From: Caldilinea sp. CFX5
Lineage (GTDB): Bacteria > Chloroflexota > Anaerolineae > Caldilineales > Caldilineaceae
Reading direction: 5' to 3'
Length of the DNA stretch: 64,000 bases
Assembly: GCA_021405325.1 (NCBI GenBank)
Contig: QWII01000003.1
Span: 108,279-172,278, forward strand
Shown: positions 34,307 through 45,069 of the stretch, in pieces
Numbering within the stretch: position 1 is the first letter of the stretch
Layout of the letters: every line of letters starts with the position of its first letter
Translations under genes and position numbers: made by a program
The notes under the pieces: generated by a model
What the model was told of the DNA's origin: nothing
The model's database searches: none
What the model saw: only the letters and a program-made list of their open reading frames with translations

Positions 34307-35044
34307 ATGCGCCACTGGTACGGACTTCTCCGCTCAATCGCCATTTACTACGCCAACCCCTTCAAATTACGCCAAATGCGCCGCTTCTACGCCCAGTTCA
34401 TGCGACCGGGCGATCTCTGCTTTGACATTGGCGCGCACGTCGGCAACCGGCTCTGGGTCTGGACGCAGTTGGGGGCGCAAGTGGTAGGGGTGGAGCCGCA
34501 GCCGCTTTGTCTACAACTCTTGCAGCGCTGGTATGGCCGCCATCCCCGGGTGACACTGGTGGGGGAGGCTGTGGGCGCAGAAGTTGGACAGCAACAACTC
34601 TTCATCAGCGAACGCAACCCGACCGTTACCACCTTATCCAAACCGTGGATCGAAGCGGTGCAAAAAGTACCCTCGTTCGCCGCAGTGCAGTGGGAGCAGA
34701 CGGTAACGGTCAACGTTACCACGTTGGATGATCTCATTGTCCGTTATGGTGCACCGGCCTTCTGTAAGATTGATGTTGAGGGCTACGAACTGGAAGTGCT
34801 GCGGGGGTTGTCCCGCCCGTTGCCGGCGCTCTCCTTTGAGTATATCCCGGCGACCAAGACAATGGCGGTTGATTGTATCGAACGGTTGCAGCAACTCGGT
34901 GACTACCAATATAACTGGTCGGTGAGCGAACAGCACCACTGGCAAGCGCCGCAGTGGACGGATAGCGCCACCATCATCGACTGGCTCCAACGTCTGTCAT
35001 TGAATGTTGATTCTGGCGATATTTATGCTCGCCTAAAATTTTAA
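34307..35044 (+). CDS. FkbM family methyltransferase
   Basis: 245 aa. The SAM fold begins GDLCFDIGAHVGNRLWVWTQ, then VVGVEPQPLCLQLLQ, and the FkbM-specific region includes TVTVNVTTLDDLIVRYGAPAFCKIDVEGYELEVL (the KIDVEGxE motif). FkbM enzymes are O-methyltransferases, often of glycans or secondary metabolites. Substrate unknown. The start at ATG 34307 has little ribosome-site support. It follows the oxidoreductase by 35 bases and may be in the same operon. Confidence 0.85.
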   Translation: MRHWYGLLRSIAIYYANPFKLRQMRRFYAQFMRPGDLCFDIGAHVGNRLWVWTQLGAQVVGVEPQPLCLQLLQRWYGRHPRVTLVGEAVGAEVGQQQLFISERNPTVTTLSKPWIEAVQKVPSFAAVQWEQTVTVNVTTLDDLIVRYGAPAFCKIDVEGYELEVLRGLSRPLPALSFEYIPATKTMAVDCIERLQQLGDYQYNWSVSEQHHWQAPQWTDSATIIDWLQRLSLNVDSGDIYARLKF

Positions 35045-35046
35045 TC

Positions 35047-35523
35047 GAACTGGTCAGTGATGGCGTACTGCCAGCGATCAGCTTTGGCCGCGCTTTTCGC
35101 CACTACTGGCGGCGCAGCACCCTGCTTGGTCTGCTGGCGGCCTTTCCTGCGTTGGCGGCGCTCGTCACTTTGCCGCTCCTGCAACAACCAATCGTACCAA
35201 TGGTCGTCTGGCTTGGGTTGGGGGCAGACCTGTTGGGCATGGCGTTGATGGCGGCACTGTTGCTCTACGCATTTCCGTTCATGGTTTATCAGGACAGCGA
35301 AGTGAAAACGAGTCTGCACAAGGGTTGGCTGCTGGCGGCGCTGCACCCCTGGCATACATTGGGGCTACTCGGACTAAGCATTTTGTTGGCGTTTAGCGTC
35401 GGCTATTTCAGCCTGGGGCTGCTCTTTTTGCTACCGGCATTTTATGGCATGTTTGTTGTCGGGAATGCGCTGTTGGTGTTACAAGCGCAGGATCTAACCA
35501 AATCATCGGCAGTGAAAAGTTAG
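35047..35523 (+). pseudogene. N-truncated membrane protein, DUF624-like
   Basis: Right after the FkbM stop, a frame without any ATG or GTG start reads FGRAFRHYWRRSTLLGLLAA, then helices around LPLLQQPIVPMVVWLGLGA, LLGMALMAALLLYAFPFMVY and WHTLGLLGLSILLAFSVGYF. The FWQGFRRYFWRS-like start, four helices and final LLFLLPAFYGMFVVGNALLV resemble DUF624 (YesL-like) membrane proteins of ~200 aa. The first ~50 residues are missing. DUF624 genes usually sit with sugar ABC systems. A TTG at 35152 is the first possible start, mid-protein, so I treat this as a remnant. Confidence 0.5.
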
Positions 35524-35636
35524 AGCAGGGGCCGTTGACGGTGCTGCGGTGTACGGTTTTTCTCCTGCTTCACGATTCCATGTTGCTATGGTAAAATAAC
35601 AGGCAGATTCTATCATAGCAAAGGAACGAGGTCACT

Positions 35637-36062
35637 GTGTCGCTACAAACGATCAATCTACCTTTACCTTCTCAGGTATACAAGCGTGCGCAACAGCGGG
35701 CCGCCAAACGACAGCATTCCATTGAGGATGAGTTGGCTGAAGTCGTAACGCAAGCATTAGCGGTTGATGACGAATTTGTCGGACTGCCATTGGATCTGGC
35801 CGAAGAGGTGAAGCAACTTGCGTTTTTAGATGAGCAATATTTGTGGGTTGTGGCAAAACGCACCATTGCCGAGAAACAATCAGAACGGATGGAGACATTA
35901 ATTCATAAGTTGCACCGCGAAGGTCTGACACAAAGCGAACAGCAGGAGATCCAACAATTGCAACAGCTTGCTCATCGGGTGATGCTATTGCGTGCAGAAG
36001 CCGCCGTATTGTTAAAACAACGTGGACATGATATTACAAGTTTACGTCAGCCCGCTAAGTAA
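35637..36062 (+). CDS. Small helical protein paired with an HNH endonuclease
   Basis: 141 aa starting at GTG 35637 with AAAGGAACGAGG upstream. The first ~20 residues (LQTINLPLPSQVYKRAQQRA) look like a ribbon-helix-helix-type start (xxINLPLPxxxYxRaxxxA), typical of antitoxins or small DNA-binding proteins. The rest is charged and helical (YLWVVAKRTIAEKQSERMET, LHREGLTQSEQQEIQQLQQL). I recognise no named family. The HNH gene begins 40 bases after its stop, also at a GTG; the pair is probably co-expressed and may be a toxin-antitoxin-like unit. Confidence 0.65.
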   Translation: MSLQTINLPLPSQVYKRAQQRAAKRQHSIEDELAEVVTQALAVDDEFVGLPLDLAEEVKQLAFLDEQYLWVVAKRTIAEKQSERMETLIHKLHREGLTQSEQQEIQQLQQLAHRVMLLRAEAAVLLKQRGHDITSLRQPAK

Positions 36063-36101
36063 AATAACCTTCTTTCGCCAACCTAATAGATTGAAATACC
36101 T

Positions 36102-36530
36102 GTGAGTAGAACATCCATTCCAGCCAGTTTGCGTCGACGGGTGTCGAAAGAGTTTCGCTTTCGTTGTTGTTATTGTCAAACGCAAGAAGGTATTGCCGGA
36201 ATGCGTTTTACCATCGATCACATTATCCCCGAAGCGCTTGGCGGCACAACAACCATAGATAATCTCTGTCTGGCCTGCTGGGATTGTAACCTGTTAAAGC
36301 AGCAACGGATTGCCGCAATTGATCCGACAACAGAAATAATGGTTACGCTCTTTCATCCCTATCAACAAAGCTGGCATGATCACTTTGTCTGGCAAGAAAA
36401 TGGTGCGATGATTGTTGGGATAACGCCAACAGGGCGTGCAACCATCACTGCGCTACAATTAAACCGTCTATTATTAGTGCAAGCTCGCCGGCGATGGATT
36501 ACGGCTGGTTGGCACCCACCGCAAGATTAA
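36102..36530 (+). CDS. HNH endonuclease
   Basis: 142 aa from GTG 36102 (no ATG is available upstream of the conserved region). The metal/zinc frame is [11 protein letters not shown] (CxxC), the HNH core is [20 protein letters not shown] (Asp-His, then Asn) and the second Cys pair is [12 protein letters not shown]. This is a complete single-domain HNH nuclease of the McrA/5-methylcytosine-nuclease-like group. Its target is unknown: restriction, mobile or TA-like roles are all possible. It immediately follows the small RHH-like protein. Confidence 0.85.
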   Translation: MSRTSIPASLRRRVSKEFRFRCCYCQTQEGIAGMRFTIDHIIPEALGGTTTIDNLCLACWDCNLLKQQRIAAIDPTTEIMVTLFHPYQQSWHDHFVWQENGAMIVGITPTGRATITALQLNRLLLVQARRRWITAGWHPPQD

Positions 36531-36574
36531 TCTTTTTGATTCTTCATATCCAAGAATATCACAAGGAACCCACT

Positions 36575-39208
36575 ATGGACTACTTCCTCTACCGTGGCGC
36601 AAAGACCAGCCAGATCAGCTTCCCGTTGGGTGGCATTGGCACGGGCAGCATTGGTCTGGCCGGCAATGGCCGCTTGATCGACTGGGAAATTTTCAACCGG
36701 CCCAACAAGGGCAGTGTCAACGGCTTTTCGCACTTTGCCATCAAGGTCGAACAGGGCGATCAACTGGTCGACGCCCGCATTCTCCACGGCAACCTGCCCG
36801 CGCCCTACCAGGGCGAATTGCTAGGCAACCGCTTTAGCTCTTTCGGCTGGGGGCCACGCCGGGAATACCTGACCGGCCTGCCCCACTTCCAGAGCGTCGA
36901 TTTTCGTGGCGAATATCCGCTGGCCGAGTTGACCTATGTGGACGACAGCTTTCCCGGTCAAGTCAAGCTCAACGCCTTCAACCCGCTGATTCCCCTCAAC
37001 GCCGATGATTCGGGCATCCCGGCGGCTTTCTTTGAATTTAGCGTCACCAACACGACCGACGCGCCGTTGACTTATACCGTGGTCGGCGTCTTGACCAACC
37101 CGCTGCCGGCCAACAACCTCAACACCATCGAAACGCACCCTTGGGGCCATGCGCTTTGCCTCAACTCCGATGGCGTGCAACCGGATGATGTCAAAGCCGG
37201 TGATCTCACCCTGGCGACCGACACGGGGCTGGCCGACGATGTGACGGTAAGCTGGCAACAATATTGGTTCCGCGGCTCCTGGTTTGATAACCTGGAGGTC
37301 TATTGGAATGATCTGAAGCAGGTCGGCCCCTTCAAGAATCGTGTTTATAACGATGGCGGTCCGCGTGGCGCTGGCCCGCGTTTTAGCGAGAAAAACGAAG
37401 GGTTGCTGGCGGTTCATGTGCCGGTCGCGCCGGGGCAGACGCGCCATGTTCGCTTTGTCATCACTTGGAGCTTCCCCACCTGTGAAAATTATTGGAAGCC
37501 CAAAAAGGAAGGCCAACCGCCACGCCCCACCTGGAAAAACTATTACGCCACTCTTTGGCCCGATTCCAAGGCGAGTGCGCAATATTGTCTGGCAAACTGG
37601 GATCGGCTTTATGGCGAAACCAAGCTGTTTCATGATGCGCTCTTTGCCTCCGACCTGCCCCCGGCGGCGTTGGATGCGGTTTCGGCCAACATTTCCATCT
37701 TGAAATCGCCCACGGCCTTGCGGCTGGAAGATGGCACCTTCTACGGTTGGGAAGGGTTACACCCCACCGAAGGTTGTTGCGAAGGCAGTTGCACCCATGT
37801 CTGGAACTATCAACAGGCGCTGCCCTTCCTCTTCCCGGCGCTGGAACGCTCTATGCGCACGGCGGACTACAAGTACAACCTGTTGGAAAATGGCTCCATG
37901 CCCTTCCGCATCCAATTGCCCCTTGGCTCCGACCCGTGGGAGTTCCGCGCCTGCTGTGACGGCCAATTTGGCGGCGTCATGAAAGCCTATCGCGACTGGA
38001 AGATCAGCGGCGACGACGCCTGGTTACGCGACATCTGGCCCGCCGTCAAAAAGTCACTCGAATTTGCCTGGAGTCCTGAGAACATCGACCGATGGGACCC
38101 AGAAAAGACCGGTGTTCTCTGGGGGCGTCAACACCACACGCTCGATATGGAACTTTTTGGCCCCAATTCATGGCTCACCGGCTTCTACCTGGGCGCGCTC
38201 AAGGCCGGGGCCGAGATGGCAGCGCATGTGGGCGAAACGGACGCTGCCGCCGAATATCAGGCCATCTTTGAACGGGGCAAGGCGTGGACGGACAAGCATC
38301 TCTTCAACGGCGAGTATTACCTGCAACGCATCGACTTGAAGGATCGTACCATTGTCGAGGCGTTTGAGGGCAAAGATGATTCGCTCATGGGCACCTCGGC
38401 GTTACAAGCCTACTGGAACGACGAACACCAGGAGATCAAATACCAGATTGGCGAAGGCAGCAGCATCGACCAAATCCTGCCCCAGTGGCACGCCGACCTC
38501 TATGGCTTGGGTGATCTCTATGACCCGGCGCAGGTGAAGCAAGCCAGCGCCGCCATCTTCAAATACAACTATATTGCTGAAATGGGTAAGGTCTACAACC
38601 CCTGTCGCATCTACTGTCTCAACGACGAGGGTGGCCTGGTCATCTGCGCCTGGCCGGAAGGGTCGCAAAAGCCCCTCATCCCGGCGCCCTATTCGCAGGA
38701 GACGATGAACGGCTTTGAATATTCTGCCGCCATTCATATGATTATGTTGGGGTTGGTGGAGGAGGGGATGACCTGTATCGAAGCGGTGCGGCAACGCTAT
38801 GATGGCGAACGGCGCAACCCCTGGAACGAATTTGAGTGCGGCAACAACTATGCGCGCAGCATGGCTTCCTATGCGCTGCTCAATGCTTTTTCGGGTTTCC
38901 AATTTGATATGGTCAATCAGCGTATTGGCTTCAATCCTGTGCGCACCAACAACGGTCACTTCCGCTGCTTCTGGTCGCTCGACTCCGGTTGGGGTGAATT
39001 TGTGCAGACGCCGACAGGGTGTGAGATGCGGGTGTTGGCAGGCGTACTGACGCTACAGCAGGTGAACTTGCCAGCCCTTGCCGGTAAGCAGGTTACCGTT
39101 ACCGTCGCCGGTGAAGCCGTGACTGCGACGGCGCAGAGTGATGGCTTTGCCTTTGTCCGACCAGCACAAATTGCGGCAGGGCAATCATTACGGGTTGCAA
39201 CCTTGTAA
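36575..39208 (+). CDS. GH116 family glycoside hydrolase (DUF608)
   Basis: 877 aa from ATG 36575 (AAGGAA upstream). The N-terminus [20 protein letters not shown], followed by [11 protein letters not shown], is the hallmark of GH116/GBA2-like N-domains (~1-330), a beta-sandwich. The catalytic (alpha/alpha)6 domain (~370-840) includes [14 protein letters not shown], whose Glu403 fits the family nucleophile, and [19 protein letters not shown], whose Asp524 fits the acid/base. No signal peptide, so intracellular. GH116 enzymes cleave beta-glucosides, beta-xylosides or N-acetylglucosaminides. The location beside a GH32-like enzyme and sugar oxidoreductase suggests oligosaccharide breakdown. Confidence 0.9.
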   Translation: MDYFLYRGAKTSQISFPLGGIGTGSIGLAGNGRLIDWEIFNRPNKGSVNGFSHFAIKVEQGDQLVDARILHGNLPAPYQGELLGNRFSSFGWGPRREYLTGLPHFQSVDFRGEYPLAELTYVDDSFPGQVKLNAFNPLIPLNADDSGIPAAFFEFSVTNTTDAPLTYTVVGVLTNPLPANNLNTIETHPWGHALCLNSDGVQPDDVKAGDLTLATDTGLADDVTVSWQQYWFRGSWFDNLEVYWNDLKQVGPFKNRVYNDGGPRGAGPRFSEKNEGLLAVHVPVAPGQTRHVRFVITWSFPTCENYWKPKKEGQPPRPTWKNYYATLWPDSKASAQYCLANWDRLYGETKLFHDALFASDLPPAALDAVSANISILKSPTALRLEDGTFYGWEGLHPTEGCCEGSCTHVWNYQQALPFLFPALERSMRTADYKYNLLENGSMPFRIQLPLGSDPWEFRACCDGQFGGVMKAYRDWKISGDDAWLRDIWPAVKKSLEFAWSPENIDRWDPEKTGVLWGRQHHTLDMELFGPNSWLTGFYLGALKAGAEMAAHVGETDAAAEYQAIFERGKAWTDKHLFNGEYYLQRIDLKDRTIVEAFEGKDDSLMGTSALQAYWNDEHQEIKYQIGEGSSIDQILPQWHADLYGLGDLYDPAQVKQASAAIFKYNYIAEMGKVYNPCRIYCLNDEGGLVICAWPEGSQKPLIPAPYSQETMNGFEYSAAIHMIMLGLVEEGMTCIEAVRQRYDGERRNPWNEFECGNNYARSMASYALLNAFSGFQFDMVNQRIGFNPVRTNNGHFRCFWSLDSGWGEFVQTPTGCEMRVLAGVLTLQQVNLPALAGKQVTVTVAGEAVTATAQSDGFAFVRPAQIAAGQSLRVATL

Positions 39209-39228
39209 ATCGTACCAGTGAAACAACC

Positions 39229-39270
39229 AAGAAAGCGCTGCTTGGGCTATGTACTCAGCAGCGCTTTCTT
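39229..39270 (+). terminator. Stem-loop after the GH116 gene
   Basis: A perfect 14-bp stem, AAGAAAGCGCTGCT (39229-39242) with its complement at 39257-39270, and a 14-nt loop, 20 bases after the GH116 stop. The right arm ends CTTTCTT, giving a weak U-rich end. Likely a transcription terminator. Confidence 0.7.
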
Positions 39271-39457
39271 CTAGGCCCACATAATGGCAATTCGCCACTT
39301 TCAGGTCTGTCCATACTATTCTTTTTGACAAATCAGGTATAATACAGGCAACGATTTGCTTTTGTATACTTTCTGAAATCAGTCGGCTTTCCTCATGCGA
39401 ACAGTGTTTCGCGACTAGCCTTGAGAAAGCCTACGACCTTGTCAAACGGAATTATCT

Positions 39458-40819
<1,362 letters not shown>

Positions 40820-40825
<6 letters not shown>

Positions 40826-40910
40826 AACGTGTTGCGTGTTGCGTGAACTGATGCTCGCTCTTTGCACAGCGTCATCACACAAGGTACGCAACACGCAACA
40901 CGCTTCACGC
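40820..40910. repeat. Inverted GTGTTGCGT repeat
   Basis: Arms 40820-40844 and 40886-40910 match at 24 of 25 positions (CGTGTTGCGTGTTGCGT core). The first arm overlaps the thrC stop. Short ACGCAACACG pieces of the same motif are at ~10207-10222 and ~31709-31722. Confidence 0.6.
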
Positions 40911-40933
40911 AACACGCCAACAAGGAACCCGTC

Positions 40934-41653
<720 letters not shown>

Positions 41654-41806
41654 TAACCCGTAGTAAAGACTTATGAGAGTTGGTTATTTATTTCGGTAAT
41701 CCTTGGAACTTGTCACGCCGGCGGCGATGACCTACAGTTACCGCTTTATTTTCGTAACGTTCATCAGTCTTTCCTACGGGTTTTGTCGCTCATGCCTTGG
41801 ATACTC

Positions 41807-42265
41807 TTACACAACACTGGCCACCGCATAGGCCGGCGACTGGGTGATATAACTTTCCAGTTGTTCAATGAGGAATTGCTGTTCGGCAATCACTGTCTTG
41901 ACCAGATCGCCGATGGAAATGATACCAACCAGGCGCCCTTCCTCCAGCACGGGTAGGTGACGGATGCGTTTCTCCGTCATCACCTGCATACACTGTTCCA
42001 CCGTTTGCTCCATCCCGGTGATGATGGCCGGCGCGCTCATAATCTCTTTGACCAGCGTATCACGCGAGGTGCGCCCTTTGAGGATCACTTTGCGGGCATA
42101 ATCCCGCTCGGAGACAATGCCAAGCAGCCTGCCGTTCTCCACAACCGTCAAAGCGCCGATCTCCTTCTCGCCCATCAACTTCAGGGCGGTAAAGACCGTC
42201 TCGTTCGGCGCAATCGACCAAACCGTGGTTCCCTTGCTGTTTAGAATCTGCTGTACCGTTTGCAT
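41807..42265 (-). CDS. Paired CBS-domain protein
   Basis: 152 aa from ATG 42265 with GGGAGG. Two CBS domains fill the protein: ETVFTALKLMGEKEIGALTV...GIVSERDYARKV and QTVEQCMQVMTEKRIRHLPV...GIISIGDLVKTV. CBS pairs bind adenosine nucleotides and regulate partner proteins. The short C-terminal helix (QQFLIEQLESYITQS) is typical of stand-alone bacterial CBS proteins. No partner is adjacent. Confidence 0.88.
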   Translation of the reverse strand: MQTVQQILNSKGTTVWSIAPNETVFTALKLMGEKEIGALTVVENGRLLGIVSERDYARKVILKGRTSRDTLVKEIMSAPAIITGMEQTVEQCMQVMTEKRIRHLPVLEEGRLVGIISIGDLVKTVIAEQQFLIEQLESYITQSPAYAVASVV

Positions 42266-42576
42266 CGTAGCCTCCCTTGACCAAGAACAACCAAAACAAC
42301 CCACCGGGGAAAATATTCTCTATGGTGTAACCGCTGGGTGCGGGCAGGTGTAATCAAACGTAAGGTTCGGATAATGGGGCATAGCCGTAGCAGCATGTGA
42401 CCTGATCGTACTGGATTACGCCGTCGTTGTCAAGAGGGTTAGCGGACAAGCGAACAAAGCCGTCCCGTAGGCGCCCCAGGAGTTACCGCTGAGTTTGGGG
42501 AAAGCGGATCATGATTCCCAGTCCTAAATTCAAACAGCCCTACGGGGCGACAAAACAGAAGCGCGATGATCGGTAG
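42266..42576. other. Spacer with an inverted family D repeat
   Basis: Contains the family D element at 42427-42556. I see no gene here. The CBS gene's promoter would be in 42266-42426. Confidence 0.45.
42427..42556. repeat. Family D inverted repeat, copy 1
   Basis: Left block GTCAAGAGGGTT ... CCGTCCCGTAGG ... GAGTTTGGGG and right block CCTAAATTCAAACAGCCC / TACGGGGCGACAAAAC are imperfect reverse complements. The same order, with the flanking GTCAAAGAGGGTT, occurs at 55706-55818. Confidence 0.55.
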
Positions 42577-44352
42577 TTAGAGGGGACAGAAGCTGAGATC
42601 CGTTGCTTTACCGCGTTCATTAACGGTGAGCCGTATTTTAGCATTGCCTTTGCTGCCAAGGAAGGTAAAGCCGACCCACGTCGCGCCGTCGCCGCCGGTG
42701 ACTTCGCCCAATGCGCCGCTACCGCACAAAATATTCGCCAGCCGCACTTGATCCCACCGCGCGGTCAAATCAACGTCGGCGGCGCAAAGCGTCTTCAAGG
42801 CGCGGCGAGTTGGCTGGGCAACCAACGCAACCAAACGTTCGGCGGCCTGCTGCAAGGCGACAGACGGCGGCAAGGTCGATTCCATCTCCAACTCTTGCAC
42901 CCGCGGCGGTACAGTCGGCGACATAGTGAGGGCAAAACGACACCAGCCCCGTTCGCCGCGCATTCGCCATTCACCGCGCAGCCAGTTCTCGACCACAAAG
43001 GGGCCATCTAAGGTTAAGGCGCCGTGGCGTTCATCCAACTGGGCTAACGCACGCCGCCAGTGGGCCAGATCGCGATCCAGGAAAAAGTTATCGGCAAAAA
43101 GCGTCTCGGCCATGTTGCTGTCCCATCTTTGGAGCAACTGTAAGACGCTATCGCGCGCGGCAGCCAACGCGGGCGCAACCGGTCGCTGGTAAGGCTGTAC
43201 CTGACTCTTTGCCACCAACAATTCTAGCCCCTTGACACAGGCCTCACTGACACCCGCATAGGTGAGATTCCCCAAAGCCACAATGCCGATACCATAATCC
43301 GGCGCCCAACGCATGTGCGAGCCAAAGCCGGGCAAGCCGCCGCCATGCCCCACGCTGGGCCACTGTCCATTGTGCCGCAATGATAAACCAAAGCCATAGC
43401 CGCCGGTTACGATCGCCGGCACTGCGCCGAGTGCCGGCACGGTCACTACCGGTTCATAGAAGCTCCACGCCCGCTGCATCTCCCGCAGCGAACTACGACG
43501 CAATGGCCCATTTTCCGGCTCACTCCGTGGCGGCCACGCCGCTTGAAAGAGCGCCACCCAGCGCGCCAGATCGCGCACCGAGGTGAATAAACCGGCAAAA
43601 GCCGCCACATCACCACCCGACGGCAGCAGCGCCTCCTCTTTCCAGGTCTCATCCTCCCAACGGTAGCCCAGCGCCAGACGTTCAGCGGGAACATCAGCGC
43701 CATTCCAGACCGTCGCCGTCATCCCCAGCGGCTTGAGGATCTGTTGGTTGATGTATTGAATGGCGGGCATCCCTGCGACATTGGTGATGATCCGCCCCAG
43801 CACCATGTAGGCATAATTGGAATATTCATAGGTAACGCCCGGCGGATTCGACCAGGAGACCCCGGCGCGATAGAAGTCGCTCATGGCGGCATCTGTCCGA
43901 TACAACTGCCGGTCGCCCCACGGATCATCCTGCGGCCAGCCGACAGTCATGCTCAAGAGCTGACGCACGGTGATGGCGGGTGAGTCGCTGGTGGGATAGG
44001 GCAGTGTCGCCAGTTCAGACACATAGGTGGCAACCGGTTCGTCCAGCCGCAATTTCCCGGCATCACGCAATTGGAGGATCGCCAGCGCGACAAAACTCTT
44101 GGTCATGGAAGCAATGCGAAAGACGGTGTCAGCATCCACCGGTGCGCCGGTGGCGACATTGCGCACGCCAAAGCTATGGGTAAAAAGTAGCTCACCTGCA
44201 ACGACCACGCCATAGGCCACCCCAGGGATATGGCGCGCTTCGGCATGGCGCCGGAAGAGCGGTTCCAGCAACGGACAGGCGGCCAATATCCGTGCGTGGC
44301 GTTCGGTATCAGGCCAGGCGGGGACAGGCAACGCATTAGGCGCTTGACTCAT
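42577..44352 (-). CDS. Beta-lactamase-fold serine hydrolase (class C type)
   Basis: 591 aa from ATG 44352, which has GAGGAAG nine bases upstream (a GTG at 44361 is too close). The class C/penicillin-binding fold covers ~40-390: Ser82-x-x-Lys85 in ASMTKSF, Tyr177-Ser-Asn in YEYSNYAY, and HGG in SVGHGGGLPGFGSHM. An extra C-terminal part of ~200 residues (VLQLLQRWDSNMAETLFADN, ALTLDGPFVVENWLRGEWRM) is an additional beta domain. There is no signal peptide, so it is probably a cytoplasmic esterase/peptidase-type hydrolase, not a beta-lactamase. Substrate unknown. Confidence 0.87.
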   Translation of the reverse strand: MSQAPNALPVPAWPDTERHARILAACPLLEPLFRRHAEARHIPGVAYGVVVAGELLFTHSFGVRNVATGAPVDADTVFRIASMTKSFVALAILQLRDAGKLRLDEPVATYVSELATLPYPTSDSPAITVRQLLSMTVGWPQDDPWGDRQLYRTDAAMSDFYRAGVSWSNPPGVTYEYSNYAYMVLGRIITNVAGMPAIQYINQQILKPLGMTATVWNGADVPAERLALGYRWEDETWKEEALLPSGGDVAAFAGLFTSVRDLARWVALFQAAWPPRSEPENGPLRRSSLREMQRAWSFYEPVVTVPALGAVPAIVTGGYGFGLSLRHNGQWPSVGHGGGLPGFGSHMRWAPDYGIGIVALGNLTYAGVSEACVKGLELLVAKSQVQPYQRPVAPALAAARDSVLQLLQRWDSNMAETLFADNFFLDRDLAHWRRALAQLDERHGALTLDGPFVVENWLRGEWRMRGERGWCRFALTMSPTVPPRVQELEMESTLPPSVALQQAAERLVALVAQPTRRALKTLCAADVDLTARWDQVRLANILCGSGALGEVTGGDGATWVGFTFLGSKGNAKIRLTVNERGKATDLSFCPL

Positions 44353-44618
44353 GGTAATCACTTCCTCATCAGGTAACAGGAGAGCGGCGCGGATTCAAGT
44401 TGCGCAGATTCGTCCGGGCGCAAGAGCCGATCCGCGCAAGACGCCACGCACTTGCGCCAGCCGGTTACTGAACGCGGGCGGGTTCATCTTCTCATCTTTC
44501 TCTATTGCGGCTTGGGCAAAGCTGGTAAAACTATAGCATAGCCAGGCGCAATTCGCACAAGAAAGATAGGCGATGAAAGAGCGTTGCCGCGTTATTGAGC
44601 AAAAACTGATTACTTTAG

Positions 44619-44891
44619 TTGATGAACGTCTTTAACAGCGCCTTCCCCGGTCATCGGGTGCAGGTCCACCATCTGGTCGCCGAAGGCGATCTTGTGAGTG
44701 TCATCCATACCCACTTTGCCAAGCACACTGGGCCTTTTATGGGCATGCCGCCGACCGGCAAGGAAATTGTGGTCAATGGCGTCGAAGTGATCCGGCTGGC
44801 GAATGGCAAGATTGTTGAATTCTGGCGCCACGATGACGATGCTGGTCTGCTCATGCAGTTGGGCGCCATGCCGACGCCGGCGCCGGCGTAA
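44619..44891 (+). pseudogene. C-terminal two-thirds of a SnoaL-like ester cyclase
   Basis: The frame encodes [40 protein letters not shown] and [20 protein letters not shown], then [10 protein letters not shown]. This is the end of a SnoaL-type (polyketide cyclase-like) protein with its hallmark GxFxGxPPTGKxVxxxGxxxxRxxxGKIxExW. About 45-50 N-terminal residues are missing, and only weak starts are available. It is either a dead fragment or a shortened protein. Confidence 0.6.
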
Positions 44892-45069
44892 GCAATGTCT
44901 GTATATCTTTTCTGCGGTGTTTCTATTTGCCACTATCATATGCGCAGTTGCGCCAGCGCCAGACCGCCGGGAAGTGGTCAAAGATAGTCCGGTAGTCGCA
45001 AGCTTTCCTGACCACGGGTGCCCTGTGGGCGCAGCGGTCTGGCGCAAATGTGCCATTGTCAAGCTAAGC

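Noticed and set aside
36821..37633. Minus-strand ORF of 270 aa inside the GH116 gene
   Set aside because: Antisense shadow of a clearly conserved GH116 reading frame.
40862..40933. ATG start for the Nudix protein upstream of 40934
   Set aside because: It would translate the GTGTTGCGT repeat; GTG 40934 has the ribosome site and the conserved start.
42577..44352. True beta-lactamase
   Set aside because: No signal peptide and a large extra C-terminal domain; motifs fit the broad class C serine hydrolase family instead.
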